Source: Pantoea trifolii (GTDB taxonomy: Bacteria > Pseudomonadota > Gammaproteobacteria > Enterobacterales > Enterobacteriaceae). From it: a DNA stretch of 64,000 nt. Made by a program: the position numbers and the translations under genes. Positions 37,882-48,040 of the stretch are shown in pieces. The stretch's first letter is position 1, and each line of letters begins with the position of its first letter. The DNA is taken from positions 124,001 to 188,000 of the forward strand of contig NZ_JANIET010000001.1 in NCBI RefSeq assembly GCF_024506435.1, in the 5' to 3' direction. Under the pieces are notes generated by a model. That model saw only the letters and a list, made by a program, of their open reading frames with translations. It was not told the origin of the DNA and did not search any database.

Positions 37882-38886
37882 ATGAGAGTAATGCGGTTCT
37901 GGCGTCAATGGATGCTGTGTTTCATGGTGATGTTTTTTAGCGCGCAGGCAGCCGCAGATGGCTGGAGTACCTACAAAAGCCGCTTTATGGGCAGCGATGG
38001 CCGTATCAGCGATACGGCAAACAACAACGTCAGCCATACCGAAGGTCAGGGTTACGGCATGCTGCTGGCGGTGGCGCATGACGATCGCACCACCTTCGAT
38101 CTGCTGTGGCAGTGGACGCGCACCCATCTGCGCAATCCGCAAAACGATCTGTTCTACTGGCGCTACACGCCGGGTGCGGCCAATCCGATTGCCGACAAAA
38201 ACAACGCGTCCGATGGTGATGTACTGATTGCCTGGGCGCTGCAGCGTGCGGCGCAGAAGTGGGGCGGCGATTACCAGCAAGCGTCTGACCGCATTCAGCG
38301 TGCGATCGTGAAGGTGAATGTGATCAGCTACGGCGGACATAAAGTGATGCTGCCGGGAGCGCAGGGTTTCAACAAAACCAGCTATGTGGTGCTCAATCCG
38401 TCCTATTTCCTGTTCGAGGCCTGGCGCGAGTTTGCCGAGCACAGCCATCTGCGCATCTGGAATGAGCTGATTGATGACGGCATGGATTTGCTGGGCGATA
38501 TGCACTTCGGTAAAACCGGCCTGCCGCTGGATTGGGTGGCGCTGAATGCCGATGGTTCAGTGGCACCGGCGATCGGCTATTCCAACCGCTTCAGCTATGA
38601 CGCGATCCGTATTCCGCTGAATATCTGGTGGTACGATCCACAAAGCTTGCGTCTGGTGCCGTTCCAGCGCGTCTGGCAAGGTTCGGCGCGCATGACTACG
38701 CCCGCTTGGTATGATGTGTTGGGCAACACACCAGCGCCGTACAACATGGAAGGGGGATTGATTGCGGTTCGCGATTTGACGCTGGGTCAAACCGGTTACC
38801 TTAATGACCGTTTAGCGCCGGATCAAAACTACTTCTCCGCCAGTCTGCAACTGCTGACCTGGATGGCGTATCAGGAAAAGCGGTAA
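37882..38886 (+). CDS. bcsZ: Periplasmic endoglucanase BcsZ (GH8)
   Basis: A 334-residue GH8 endo-beta-1,4-glucanase with a signal peptide (cleavage after QAAA). The catalytic acid is E54 in [10 protein letters not shown], and the SDGDVLIAW block (D111/D113) carries the conserved Asp residues. It trims or untangles glucan in the periplasm and is needed for normal cellulose output in several species. It is the only bcsZ in the window, although two synthases are encoded. In E. coli, bcsZ lies between bcsB and bcsC instead. Confidence 0.95.
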   Translation: MRVMRFWRQWMLCFMVMFFSAQAAADGWSTYKSRFMGSDGRISDTANNNVSHTEGQGYGMLLAVAHDDRTTFDLLWQWTRTHLRNPQNDLFYWRYTPGAANPIADKNNASDGDVLIAWALQRAAQKWGGDYQQASDRIQRAIVKVNVISYGGHKVMLPGAQGFNKTSYVVLNPSYFLFEAWREFAEHSHLRIWNELIDDGMDLLGDMHFGKTGLPLDWVALNADGSVAPAIGYSNRFSYDAIRIPLNIWWYDPQSLRLVPFQRVWQGSARMTTPAWYDVLGNTPAPYNMEGGLIAVRDLTLGQTGYLNDRLAPDQNYFSASLQLLTWMAYQEKR

Positions 38887-38901
38887 GTCTCGTCTTTGGC
38901 C

Positions 38902-39014
38902 AGGTCGCCATGAATGGCGACCCTACAAAACCTGCAACTCATCCGCGTGGTCGCCATAAATGGCGACCCTACAAAACCTGCAACTTACCCGTAGGGTCGC
39001 CATTTATGGCGACC
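38902..39014. repeat. Three copies of a ~25-bp palindromic repeat
   Basis: Copies at 38902-38925, 38947-38972 and 38991-39014 share the palindrome GGTCGCCAT-(A/T)-AATGGCGACC plus CCTAC on one side; the third is inverted relative to the first two. Two copies are followed by AAAACCTGCAACT. The cluster fills the gap between the convergent bcsZ and cluster II bcsC stops and may end both transcripts. The same family recurs at 51808-51872. Confidence 0.9.
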
Positions 39015-39025
39015 TCCATTAATAC

Positions 39026-42000
39026 CTATTTAAAATCCGCATACGGCGTCAGCGGTTGTGGTGGCATATCCATATCGCCGTTCCAGCCGGACATGGAGTA
39101 GCGCATGAAAATCAAACCGTGGCTTGGGGTGTAATCCTTCGCCTGTTGAATATCCATCGCCAATCCCACCGACCAGTGCGGCGTAATGCGTCGCTCCACC
39201 AACGCCTGCAGCGTGTAGCCAAAACCGGTACCCGAGCTGCTGTCTGAGGTAGGATTTGACGCCAGCGTGAAGTCCGGATTGACCGGATAGCGCTGCTGTC
39301 CATCGGTATGCGATTGTGACCAGGAAACCGAGCCGCCGAGATCAAATGACCAGTTTTCCGTGCGCTGGCGATAGGTCACCGGTACCGACAGCGAGAAATA
39401 TTGCTGCGGGCTGTAATAGCCGCCCTGGCCGAAGGTGTAGTCGCTGAGATCCTTTTGGTAATGCCACAGCATGCTGTTCAGGCCAACGGTGGCGCGGCGA
39501 TTATCTTCATTAATCAGCTTGTAGTAATAGCCTGCCATCAGGCGTTCGCGGCTATTATCCGCGACGTTATCACCGCTGAGTTGATGCGCACTGATATCGG
39601 CCCACACGCCATGCGCGCCGCCCTGATCGTAACTCAGCCCGAGCGAGCCGCCGGTTGCGACTACGCCGCCCCAGGTTTTGCCGCCGTTCGCAGCGGGATC
39701 GCGTGCGCCTGCGTACGCCAGCAGCGAACTGGAGATCGGTCGGCGTGATGCGGTGAACGTCAGGCCAATGTCTTTGACGTCGGTTTTCCAGCTGACGCCG
39801 CCGACCCAGTTGCGGGTCTCGAAGCCGAGCGGCGTAGTGCCGATATCCGCCGACCATATATCGTTATGCCAGCCCACGCCCAGCGCGGTTCCTTCATCGC
39901 GCTGGTTAAAGTCGCGGCTGCATCCGCCAGAATTGTCATCATTACAGCTGCCGAATTGCTCGCTGTGGCTGCCGTTGGTGGTGGAGAAGGTGCCGGCTGA
40001 AACCAGCACATGATCCACGCGCACAAAGCTGCGGCCATCAGCCAGCGGCGTTTCTGCCTGCATCATGGTGGTATGCGCGGTGAAATCGGAGGTGCCGCCG
40101 TTGCCTTTGTTGCGCGAGTAATCCTGCTCCAGTGTGAACGTGGTGTCCTGCTGGCGATACAGATCGCTGGCGTCGCTGCGGATGCTGCGTTTCAGCCAGT
40201 CATCCTGCGCCTGATTGCGGGTTAACGCCGTATAGCGATCGTTATCCTGTGGCACATCCGGGCTGATGCCGCTTGCGGCCATCGCCAGCTGATAATCCTG
40301 CTGCGCTTGTGTGGGCTGTTGCAACTGCGTGTCCAGCCGCGCTGCATCGCGATACACCAGCGCTTTTTCCTGCGACGGTGCCAGTTTCGTCGCGCGGGTT
40401 TTCAGCTCAGCAAACATCTGTTGGGCACGATCGGCATCGCCACTGTTTTGCCAGGCGATCGCCACGCGTCGCCCGCTGTTGACGCTTTGCTGCGCTACGC
40501 TCGGCGGCAAGGTTTGTAACGCGCGCTGCGCTTCCGCAGGTCGTTTCAACGCGATCAAGGCTTCGATGCGACCCAGCGCCGCATCGCCGTTTTTACTGTC
40601 TTGCTGCAGCACCTTTTGATAGCTCGCCAGCGCGCTACGGGCATCGCCGCGCTCCAGCGCCCAATCGGCCAGCGTGATATCGCGGCGGATGGAAGCGGGT
40701 TGCTGTTTTAGCAGCGCAATCGCCGCCGTTTCATCGCCGCGCGTGCGTAAATCACCGGCGCGGGTAAACACTTTGTCCTGCTCGAGACGATCGGCCAGCT
40801 CATGCATGTTGCTGTCCCAGCGCGAAGTGGGCAAGCGATGCAAAGTCGCCAGCGCCGCGTCATCGCGGTCGCCGGAAGCCAGCCACAGCGCCGACGCATA
40901 CAGCGCGGCGGGTTCCTGAGGATGCTGGCGCACCATCGCATCCATCACCTGCGCGCCCTGGGTTTCTTCGCCGCCGTTGCGCAGCGCGCCAGCCAGTCGA
41001 TAGGCCAGCCAGATATCATCAGGACTCGCCTGCGCCGCCTGGCGATATTTCTCCGCCGCCTGATGCCATTGACCTTGCTGCGCCAGCGTATCGGCTTCGG
41101 CCATCAGCGCATCGGTACGCAGCTGTAGCAGACGACTTTTTGCTGTGCTATTGCTGCGATCCCGCCGCAGCGCCTGCTGCCAAAAACTTTCTGCCTGCGC
41201 GGCGTTCTTGCGCGCCAGCGCCGCATCACCCAGGCCAATCAGCGCCCAGCTATCGCGATTATCCAGCGCCTGCGCGCTGCGGTAATAACGCTCCGCCGCT
41301 GCGATATCGCCTTTTTTCAGCGCCGCATCACCATTGTTGATCGCCAGCCAGTAGCGGTTGGTTTGCAACAGAGACTGCCACTTGCCGATCTGCGTGCTTG
41401 CCTGGCCGGCCTGAATCGCTTTCTCCAGCCAGCTAATGGCGGCGGCGCGATTGTTGGCTCGCGCCTGCGCCTGGCCCATCGCGCCCATCAGTTCGGCATC
41501 GTTAGGATGGGCTTTTAAGGCGGCATTGAGTGTGGCAATCGCATTTGCGCCGCCTCCGGCATCGACCAGCGCCAAACCACGCATGCGCTGGCGATACGCG
41601 GGATCGGCGAGCAGTTTTTGCTGACGTGCCAGCTCTTGCTGACCGCGCTGCTGAGCATCGCCTTCGGTGAAGGTTTGCAGATATTGCTGCAGGCTGGCGA
41701 CGCTACGTTCGCTCACCGGCTGATTCTGGATCTGCTGCAACCACAGCTCGGAAGCGGCATCGCGCCCGCCGTTGCGGTTGGCGAGACGACGCAGCTGCGT
41801 GAAGGCTTCGCCCGGCTGATTGTTATCAAACGCCATGCGCGCCAGCTGCAGCTCAACGCCGATGTTGCCGGGATAGCGCTGCTCCAGCGCCTGCAGCTGT
41901 TGATACGCTTGCGGCTGCTGGCCGGGTAAACGCGCCACCAACCGCCAATACTCCAGCTCGGTATTCACATCGGGGAACACGCCGTGGAACAGCGCGTCCC

Positions 42001-42421
42001 ACGCGGCTTTGGCTTCGGCGACGTGTCCGGCGGTGGCCAGCAAGCGCGCCTGCTGTAACTGCTGACGACCTTCCGCAGTCACCAGACGCAATCCGGCTGC
42101 CGATTCGCGCGTGGCGGCAGCATTCGGTGCCACGCGCTTCAGTTCATCCAGCAGTTTTTGCGCTTTGGCCTGATCGCCCTGACGCAATGCCATGCGGATT
42201 TGCGCCGCCAGCACCTGCGGATTATCAGGATCGATTTTTTCCAGCCGATAGAGCGATTGCTGCACCAGATCGAGTTTGTTGGTCGATTCGCCGGTGCGAA
42301 TCTGCATCAGCAGCCACTCGACCGGCGAAACCTGTGGACCGATCGGGGCGGCAGCCGAACCGGCTAACGCCCCGAGCGTGCTGCCAATCAGCAATCCAAG
42401 CTGCAGTTTATTCATCGTCAT
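39026..42421 (-). CDS. bcsC: Cellulose export TPR/outer-membrane porin BcsC (cluster II)
   Basis: A 1131-residue BcsC, close to the E. coli length. It has a signal peptide (cleavage after GSAAA), a TPR superhelix to about residue 740, and a C-terminal BcsC_C barrel (DYTFGQGGYYSPQQYFSL). The C-terminus (PPQPLTPYADFK) is not the standard aromatic ending, unlike the cluster I copy. An in-frame ATG at 42415 is an alternative start. It overlaps the bcsB stop by 14 bp, leaving no room for bcsZ, which E. coli has at this junction. Confidence 0.94.
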   Translation of the reverse strand: MTMNKLQLGLLIGSTLGALAGSAAAPIGPQVSPVEWLLMQIRTGESTNKLDLVQQSLYRLEKIDPDNPQVLAAQIRMALRQGDQAKAQKLLDELKRVAPNAAATRESAAGLRLVTAEGRQQLQQARLLATAGHVAEAKAAWDALFHGVFPDVNTELEYWRLVARLPGQQPQAYQQLQALEQRYPGNIGVELQLARMAFDNNQPGEAFTQLRRLANRNGGRDAASELWLQQIQNQPVSERSVASLQQYLQTFTEGDAQQRGQQELARQQKLLADPAYRQRMRGLALVDAGGGANAIATLNAALKAHPNDAELMGAMGQAQARANNRAAAISWLEKAIQAGQASTQIGKWQSLLQTNRYWLAINNGDAALKKGDIAAAERYYRSAQALDNRDSWALIGLGDAALARKNAAQAESFWQQALRRDRSNSTAKSRLLQLRTDALMAEADTLAQQGQWHQAAEKYRQAAQASPDDIWLAYRLAGALRNGGEETQGAQVMDAMVRQHPQEPAALYASALWLASGDRDDAALATLHRLPTSRWDSNMHELADRLEQDKVFTRAGDLRTRGDETAAIALLKQQPASIRRDITLADWALERGDARSALASYQKVLQQDSKNGDAALGRIEALIALKRPAEAQRALQTLPPSVAQQSVNSGRRVAIAWQNSGDADRAQQMFAELKTRATKLAPSQEKALVYRDAARLDTQLQQPTQAQQDYQLAMAASGISPDVPQDNDRYTALTRNQAQDDWLKRSIRSDASDLYRQQDTTFTLEQDYSRNKGNGGTSDFTAHTTMMQAETPLADGRSFVRVDHVLVSAGTFSTTNGSHSEQFGSCNDDNSGGCSRDFNQRDEGTALGVGWHNDIWSADIGTTPLGFETRNWVGGVSWKTDVKDIGLTFTASRRPISSSLLAYAGARDPAANGGKTWGGVVATGGSLGLSYDQGGAHGVWADISAHQLSGDNVADNSRERLMAGYYYKLINEDNRRATVGLNSMLWHYQKDLSDYTFGQGGYYSPQQYFSLSVPVTYRQRTENWSFDLGGSVSWSQSHTDGQQRYPVNPDFTLASNPTSDSSSGTGFGYTLQALVERRITPHWSVGLAMDIQQAKDYTPSHGLIFMRYSMSGWNGDMDMPPQPLTPYADFK

Positions 42422-44699
42422 CCAGCTCGGCCAGACGGCGACGGCTCACCATGCGCATTAAACGCCACGCCATCAGCGCAAACAGAATCACCACCACAAC
42501 CGCGCAAATCGCCAGCCACACCGGATGCGTTGCCAGCAGATTCCACAGACGTTCCCACCACGGCAGGTGACCCACGTAATAGGTTTCGCCGACACGAATG
42601 CTATTCACGCCTGACTCACGGATCACCGCAGCGGAACCGAACACCGCCGCGCGTTTGCCGCTGTCGAGCAATGCATTATTCAGCAATTCCCAGCCGCGTG
42701 GGCTGTCGGCCAGCAGCGCCACGACGCTGCGTTGATCGTTAAACGGTGACTGAAAGCCAACAATCGCGCCCATCGGCCCGCTTGAGCTGATGGTGGTTTG
42801 GCTTTCCGCAGCGCGTTCACTGTCAGAAATCGGCACGTTGGCCGCCGCATTGCTGCGTGCAGGCATGCTGATCCAGCTGCGTGCGGCATCGGCCAGCAGC
42901 GGGATCTTGGTGTCGTCCTGCAGATCCGGCGGAATGCCGCCGATCATCAACATATCCGCATCCGCTGATTTCGCTTTGCTCCAGTCATCGCTCATCTGCA
43001 CGCGCAGCGCAGGATAACCGGTTTGCGCGCCGATGCTGCCGAGCGCATTGAGCAGCGTGCTGACTTCGTCATTGCTCGGTTTAGGCTGCACCAGCACCAG
43101 CGTTTGCGCCAGATCGGCGTAGCGGCTATACGGGAAACCGGCGTTGGCGAACGCACCCAGCGACGGCATTTCGATGTAATGACGATAGCCGGAGAAATCG
43201 ATGCTCGAGGTATCGTCGATCACCACGTGATGTCCGACGGCGGTGACGGTTTCGCAGCGGCCATCGGCGGTGCCACCGATAAAGGTGTTGGCGTAATCAA
43301 AGTTAAAGCGCAGCTGATTCACCACACCGAGGCGCAGCGCCGGAATGGTCAACTGGCGATTGCTGTCCTGCAAACCCTGCATCAGCGGAATGCGCATCAG
43401 CTGCTGACCGGCGGTATCTTTCGGCGTCAGCGGATAATCCTGCATGAACTGATTGTTGAGATGCACCGCGAGGCGCGATCCATCCTGCTGAATCGGCGAG
43501 GTGTAGCGGTAGCGCAGTTCCATATCGATACCGCGCGCGCGCACCAGGAACAGATCCGGTGGCAGATTCAGCGTCAGGCTGATCGGATTCGGCTGTAAGC
43601 CGTCGCCCTGTAGCTGATTTTGATACTGCGTCAGCTCGGCAAAGGTAGTGCGGCGATCGGTGCGCACCCAGTTCGGTGCATCGTACGCCTGGCGCGCGGC
43701 CAGCAGTTTTACGCTGTCGATGGTTGAGGTATCGCCGCGCAGCAGCAGCTGACCTTGTGCAATCCCTTCCACCGCAGTTAACAGATCCTGATCGTCGCGA
43801 CCCAGAATCAGCAGCATCTTCTCGTACGGATTGTCCGGCTGATTCACCATCTTCACCGTCGGTTTCTCCACCGGCGGCAGGTCTTTCAGGAAGTCGGGAC
43901 GATGATCGTTGGTGGCAAACACCACCGCATGTTGCTCTTTGGGCAGCTGGTTATACAGCACTGGGAAAGATTGTCCGCGCCACTGTGCTTTGCTGCCAAA
44001 CCATGAAGCCAGAATCCCGGCCGCACGCTGTTGCAGCAAATTCGGCTGGGCGTTAAAGACCATCGGCAGCTGCAGCGGGCGGCTGTCGCGCGTATCAAAG
44101 AACGGCTCCGGGAAATGCGACAGATCGTTCTTTAACGGCAGCTTTTGCAGCGTCAAATCGAGTTTGCTGGCTTTGCCGATATCCAGCCAGATGGTGCTGT
44201 TGGCCGGGTTTTCACACACGTTGGCGTAGTGACCAACCAGCTCAAGGCGCACGCGGTTGAAGTCGCTGATAAAGCGCGGATCGATAGGGATCTGCGTTTG
44301 ATTCTCTTTGCCAAGCTGATCGGCGGTGACGGTCACCAATCCCACCAATTCATCGTTGAGATAGACCTTAAGCTGCGACAGCGTGGGAATCAGCGCTGGC
44401 GACGGACGATAGCTCAGATTCAGCAGCGCACGCGTCACCACTTCATCGCTGCGCACGCCAAACTCAATCTGGCTGCTCGGTTCGGTTCCGCGCAGCGTCA
44501 TGCTGCCGGGCGGTGGGGCGACCTGATTGAACACCAGCTGGCTGTCACGCAGCGGCGCGTTGGCGTCGACCAATGCGTTCACCTCCGGTAACGGCTGCGG
44601 CGCATTGAGGGCGCCAGAGGTCTGTGGCGCGGCCTGCACCACAGCTACGCAGCCCAGCATCAGGGCGGTGAACCAACTCAGTTTTTTCGTCATGGTCAT
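42408..44699 (-). CDS. bcsB: Cellulose synthase periplasmic subunit BcsB (cluster II)
   Basis: A 763-residue BcsB with signal peptide (cleavage after VVQA), two repeats of the carbohydrate-binding/flavodoxin-like unit and a C-terminal membrane helix (HPVWLAICAVVVVILFALMAW) near residue 730. It closely matches the E. coli protein in length (779) and lacks the Pro/Ala linker of the cluster I copy. It is encoded 9 bp after bcsA and partners with BcsA of the same cluster. Confidence 0.94.
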   Translation of the reverse strand: MTMTKKLSWFTALMLGCVAVVQAAPQTSGALNAPQPLPEVNALVDANAPLRDSQLVFNQVAPPPGSMTLRGTEPSSQIEFGVRSDEVVTRALLNLSYRPSPALIPTLSQLKVYLNDELVGLVTVTADQLGKENQTQIPIDPRFISDFNRVRLELVGHYANVCENPANSTIWLDIGKASKLDLTLQKLPLKNDLSHFPEPFFDTRDSRPLQLPMVFNAQPNLLQQRAAGILASWFGSKAQWRGQSFPVLYNQLPKEQHAVVFATNDHRPDFLKDLPPVEKPTVKMVNQPDNPYEKMLLILGRDDQDLLTAVEGIAQGQLLLRGDTSTIDSVKLLAARQAYDAPNWVRTDRRTTFAELTQYQNQLQGDGLQPNPISLTLNLPPDLFLVRARGIDMELRYRYTSPIQQDGSRLAVHLNNQFMQDYPLTPKDTAGQQLMRIPLMQGLQDSNRQLTIPALRLGVVNQLRFNFDYANTFIGGTADGRCETVTAVGHHVVIDDTSSIDFSGYRHYIEMPSLGAFANAGFPYSRYADLAQTLVLVQPKPSNDEVSTLLNALGSIGAQTGYPALRVQMSDDWSKAKSADADMLMIGGIPPDLQDDTKIPLLADAARSWISMPARSNAAANVPISDSERAAESQTTISSSGPMGAIVGFQSPFNDQRSVVALLADSPRGWELLNNALLDSGKRAAVFGSAAVIRESGVNSIRVGETYYVGHLPWWERLWNLLATHPVWLAICAVVVVILFALMAWRLMRMVSRRRLAELDDDE

Positions 44700-44708
44700 A
44701 TCATCAAC

Positions 44709-47312
44709 TTAAGTAAAATCGGTTTTGATCGTCGCGGGCTGGCGGTCAATACGCTGCGGCAGCAATGTCGCCAGCCAGCTCACCAATGCGGTGAGGCCAC
44801 GGAATACACGGCGCAGCGGCGCAGGGCCATACTCGGCCAGACGCAGATAGCCTTTAAAACCCAGCACCATAATGTCGGCCAGACTTTGCACCGGTTTGTC
44901 TTCCGGGAAACCGTCCTGCCACAGCGCCCAGGTATCGGCGCGAGCGAAAGTGCACTGAATAAATTCAATGTGTTGGCGCGTGCTGAGTTGATGCAAACGA
45001 ATGCCGGCGCGACGGCCAAACACGCGCTGCACCTGACACGGGAAGCTGAACTCTTGCTGACCACGGCGCAGCAGCAGCGACACGGTTTCGTCCTCTTTCA
45101 GCGCATCGGCTTCACGCAGCTCAACGCCCACGCCGCCATCGGAATAGTCGCGCAGCGTGCACGGCACCATGTGTCCATCCTCACGCGCGATGGCGGCGGG
45201 CATGGCGATTTCCACACGATGCGCTTCGCGGATTTGGCGCGCTTCAACCGACACCGCCACCGCGCCGCCGAGGATAATCATGTTATAAATCACCCACACC
45301 AGGCTGACCCAAATGGTGAGCATTTCGTTGGCCGGACCGTACGCCATGCGCCAGAAGGCCATACCGATACCGGCGATATTCAGCAGCACCAGCATCATGT
45401 ACGGTTTGGTAATCACCCAATCGAGATGACGCTCGGCCACCAATCCGCCTTTGGCGGTCACGTTGAACTTGCCTTTGTGCGGATTGAACAGCGCCACCGT
45501 GGTTGGCCGCGCGATGTACCACGCCAGCACGGTTTCATACACTTCGCTCCAGAATGAATGTCGCCAGCGGCCCTGAATGCGCGAGTTGGTCAAACTGGTG
45601 TGCAGCATGTGCGGCAGCACGTAGATGGCGATCGCCAGCGCGGGCGCGTAGATGATGTAGGCGTGGAACAGCAGAAACGCCAGCGGTGCCAGCAGGAAGA
45701 TCAGGCGCGGAATCCCGGCGAGAAAGTGCAGCATGGCGTTGGCGTAACACAGGCGCTGCACCAGCTTTAACCCTTTGCCAAACAGCGGGTTATCGAGGCG
45801 GAAAATCTGCACCATGCCGCGCGCCCAGCGGATGCGCTGGCCGATATGCGCCGATAAACTCTCGGTGGCCAGACCGGCAGCCTGTGGAATACGGATATAC
45901 GCCGAGGTGTAACCCTGACGATGCAGGCGCAGCGAGGTGTGTGCATCTTCGGTGACGGTTTCTACCGCAATGCCGCCAATCTGATCCAGCGCGGTACGGC
46001 GCAATACGGCGCAGGAGCCGCAGAAGAACGCTGCATCCCAGGTATCGTTGCCATCCTGCACCAAACCGTAAAACAGCGAACCTTCGTTCGGCGTCTGGCG
46101 GAAGCGGCCGAGGTTACGTTCGAACGGATCGGGCGAGAAGAAATGGTGTGGTGTTTGCAACATCGCCAGCCGATGATCTTTCAGGAACCAGCCCATCGTC
46201 AGCTGCAGGAATGAGCGCGTCGGCACATGGTCGCAGTCGAAAATTGCCACATATTCGCTGCGGCATACGGCTTTCAACGCATGGTTGATGTTGCCCGCTT
46301 TGGCATGTTCGTGAGTCGGGCGCACCACGTAATTGACGCCAACGCTGGCGGCAAACTCGCGGAACTCTTCGCGCGTGCCGTCATCCAGCAGGTAGATATT
46401 CAGTTTGTCCTGCGGCCAGTCGATGCCCATCGCCGCGTAGATGGTCGGTTTCACCACGCTGAGCGGTTCGTTGTAGGTCGGCACCAGAATATCGACGCTC
46501 GGCCACGAGGTAATGTCCGGCGGCATCGAAACCGGCTGACGATTGAGCGGCCACAACGTCTGGAAATAACCCAGCACCAATACCGCCCACGCATAGGTTT
46601 CGGCACCAATCAGCAGCAGACCAAACGTCAGGCTGAGCGGATCGTCCCAGTTGAGGGTTTCGGTATAGCGCCACCACAGATAACGGCAGGAAATCGTCAG
46701 CGATAACACGATCAACATGATGGTGGACAAGCGTCCCGGCACGCGCCGCACCAGCATCGCCAATCCCCACAACAGCAGCACGAAGACAAACTGCGTGGTG
46801 ATGCCGAACGGTTGCGAAATGCACAGCAGCGCCAGCAGGCTGGCAACAATCGCCGCCACGATAAACAGCAGCTGGCGCAACCACGCGGGCATCGCCTGAA
46901 TACGTTGTTCGCTGCGCTGAGCGAAACGGTTATGTTCCAGCCGTGCCGGCAGCGCGCCGAGCCATTGATACAGGCGTTCACGCCAGCGAAACAGCGGCTT
47001 GACGCTAAAACTTTTACGCGTGCGCTTGTCGAGCGGCAAGACCAGCATCAGCCACAGGCTTTGCAGCGCATAGCGCAGCGGGTCAAGCGGTCGCGGGCGC
47101 AGCGGCGAAATTTGCGGATAGTAACGCTGACGATGTTGCAGGATGCGCTGCCAGCCGGGAGTTTCCAGCCGCAGCAGCGACCACGCCAGCACGCACCACA
47201 TCAGATGCAGTGCGATGGTGAAGCGGCCCGCGCCATACTGATGCGCCAGTTGAGCGCGGCGTTGCAGCGCCTGATACGCTTGCGGCATCAGCAGCCAGCG
47301 TAATGGATTCAC
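44709..47312 (-). CDS. bcsA: Cellulose synthase catalytic subunit BcsA (cluster II, long form)
   Basis: An 867-residue GT2 synthase, compared with 872 in E. coli. Catalytic motifs are DDG at 310-312, DCD at 359-361, TED, and QRIRW at 492-496. The PilZ domain contains REAHR and DYSDGG, the c-di-GMP site. The additional N-terminal part (about 1-145, with its own membrane segments) is typical of E. coli-type clusters and contacts the BcsRQ regulators in the E. coli complex. It overlaps bcsQ by 4 bp. Confidence 0.96.
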   Translation of the reverse strand: MNPLRWLLMPQAYQALQRRAQLAHQYGAGRFTIALHLMWCVLAWSLLRLETPGWQRILQHRQRYYPQISPLRPRPLDPLRYALQSLWLMLVLPLDKRTRKSFSVKPLFRWRERLYQWLGALPARLEHNRFAQRSEQRIQAMPAWLRQLLFIVAAIVASLLALLCISQPFGITTQFVFVLLLWGLAMLVRRVPGRLSTIMLIVLSLTISCRYLWWRYTETLNWDDPLSLTFGLLLIGAETYAWAVLVLGYFQTLWPLNRQPVSMPPDITSWPSVDILVPTYNEPLSVVKPTIYAAMGIDWPQDKLNIYLLDDGTREEFREFAASVGVNYVVRPTHEHAKAGNINHALKAVCRSEYVAIFDCDHVPTRSFLQLTMGWFLKDHRLAMLQTPHHFFSPDPFERNLGRFRQTPNEGSLFYGLVQDGNDTWDAAFFCGSCAVLRRTALDQIGGIAVETVTEDAHTSLRLHRQGYTSAYIRIPQAAGLATESLSAHIGQRIRWARGMVQIFRLDNPLFGKGLKLVQRLCYANAMLHFLAGIPRLIFLLAPLAFLLFHAYIIYAPALAIAIYVLPHMLHTSLTNSRIQGRWRHSFWSEVYETVLAWYIARPTTVALFNPHKGKFNVTAKGGLVAERHLDWVITKPYMMLVLLNIAGIGMAFWRMAYGPANEMLTIWVSLVWVIYNMIILGGAVAVSVEARQIREAHRVEIAMPAAIAREDGHMVPCTLRDYSDGGVGVELREADALKEDETVSLLLRRGQQEFSFPCQVQRVFGRRAGIRLHQLSTRQHIEFIQCTFARADTWALWQDGFPEDKPVQSLADIMVLGFKGYLRLAEYGPAPLRRVFRGLTALVSWLATLLPQRIDRQPATIKTDFT

Positions 47313-48040
47313 GCCGCGCCTCCCGCCACATGCAGCAGCAGCCAGTTGGCCAGCGTGTTGATCTCTTCACTGGCCAGCGCATGCGGCCGATATTCGCCTA
47401 CCGGCTGTTTCATCATCAGCGCTTCCGCCAGCGCTTCATCGCGGTGGATGACCTGAGGAACCAGGTTTTTCAGCGAGCTGATCCACAGCTGATGCAGATC
47501 CTGCTGCAGCTGGCTGTTGGCGTTGAACTGGTTGATCAGGAACAGCGTGTGCGCAGGAAAACGCGCGTGATGCAGACGCAACTGGCAGTTGGCATCCAGC
47601 GTTAGCACCTGTAGCAGACGATCGGCTGCGGCAACGAATGATCGCTGCCACGGCAACAGATCCGCTGGGATGTCGAAAATAATCCAGTCGTAGTGTGATT
47701 TCAGGGCCGGTAACGCATTTAGCAGCGGTGCGGCAAATTCTGAGTTGATAGTAGTGATGTGAGCGCGCTGTTGCGGCGTGAGTGCGCCAAACGGCAGAAA
47801 ATCCAGCCCCGCTTGATAGCGCTGGGCGCACTGCTGCCACGCTTGCTGTTCGTGCAGCGCAGGTGCCCAACCCTGAGTGTGGCTGAGCGACAGATTAAAG
47901 TGGGCAGCCAGTTGATTTACCGGGGAAAAGTCGATAACCAGTACCGATTGCTGCAGCGCGTTAAACGCCCAGCCGAGCGCGGCGCTCAGCGAAGTGGCGC
48001 CACAGCCGCCACGCAATCCTTGTAATGCTATAACAGGCAT
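47309..48040 (-). CDS. bcsQ: Cellulose biosynthesis ATPase-like BcsQ (cluster II)
   Basis: A 243-residue BcsQ. The P-loop reads LRGGCGATSL, lacking both canonical Lys residues, as in E. coli BcsQ (RGGVGTTT), so the degeneracy is a family trait rather than a defect. Later blocks VIDFSPVNQLAAHFNLS and WIIFDIPADLLP match the A' and B regions. It binds BcsR and recruits BcsE to the synthase. Its ATG shares one base with the bcsR stop. Confidence 0.93.
   Translation of the reverse strand: MPVIALQGLRGGCGATSLSAALGWAFNALQQSVLVIDFSPVNQLAAHFNLSLSHTQGWAPALHEQQAWQQCAQRYQAGLDFLPFGALTPQQRAHITTINSEFAAPLLNALPALKSHYDWIIFDIPADLLPWQRSFVAAADRLLQVLTLDANCQLRLHHARFPAHTLFLINQFNANSQLQQDLHQLWISSLKNLVPQVIHRDEALAEALMMKQPVGEYRPHALASEEINTLANWLLLHVAGGAA

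Noticed and set aside
38902..39014. Possible CRISPR array
   Set aside because: Only three copies, in mixed orientation, with short similar spacers and no cas genes; the unit is itself a palindrome, so it is an intergenic repeat.
42400..42430. Remnant of bcsZ between cluster II bcsB and bcsC
   Set aside because: The two genes overlap by 14 bp and leave no intergenic sequence; no GH8 motif remains.
47309..48040. Cluster II BcsQ as an inactivated ATPase
   Set aside because: E. coli BcsQ has a similarly degenerate P-loop, so this is a family trait.
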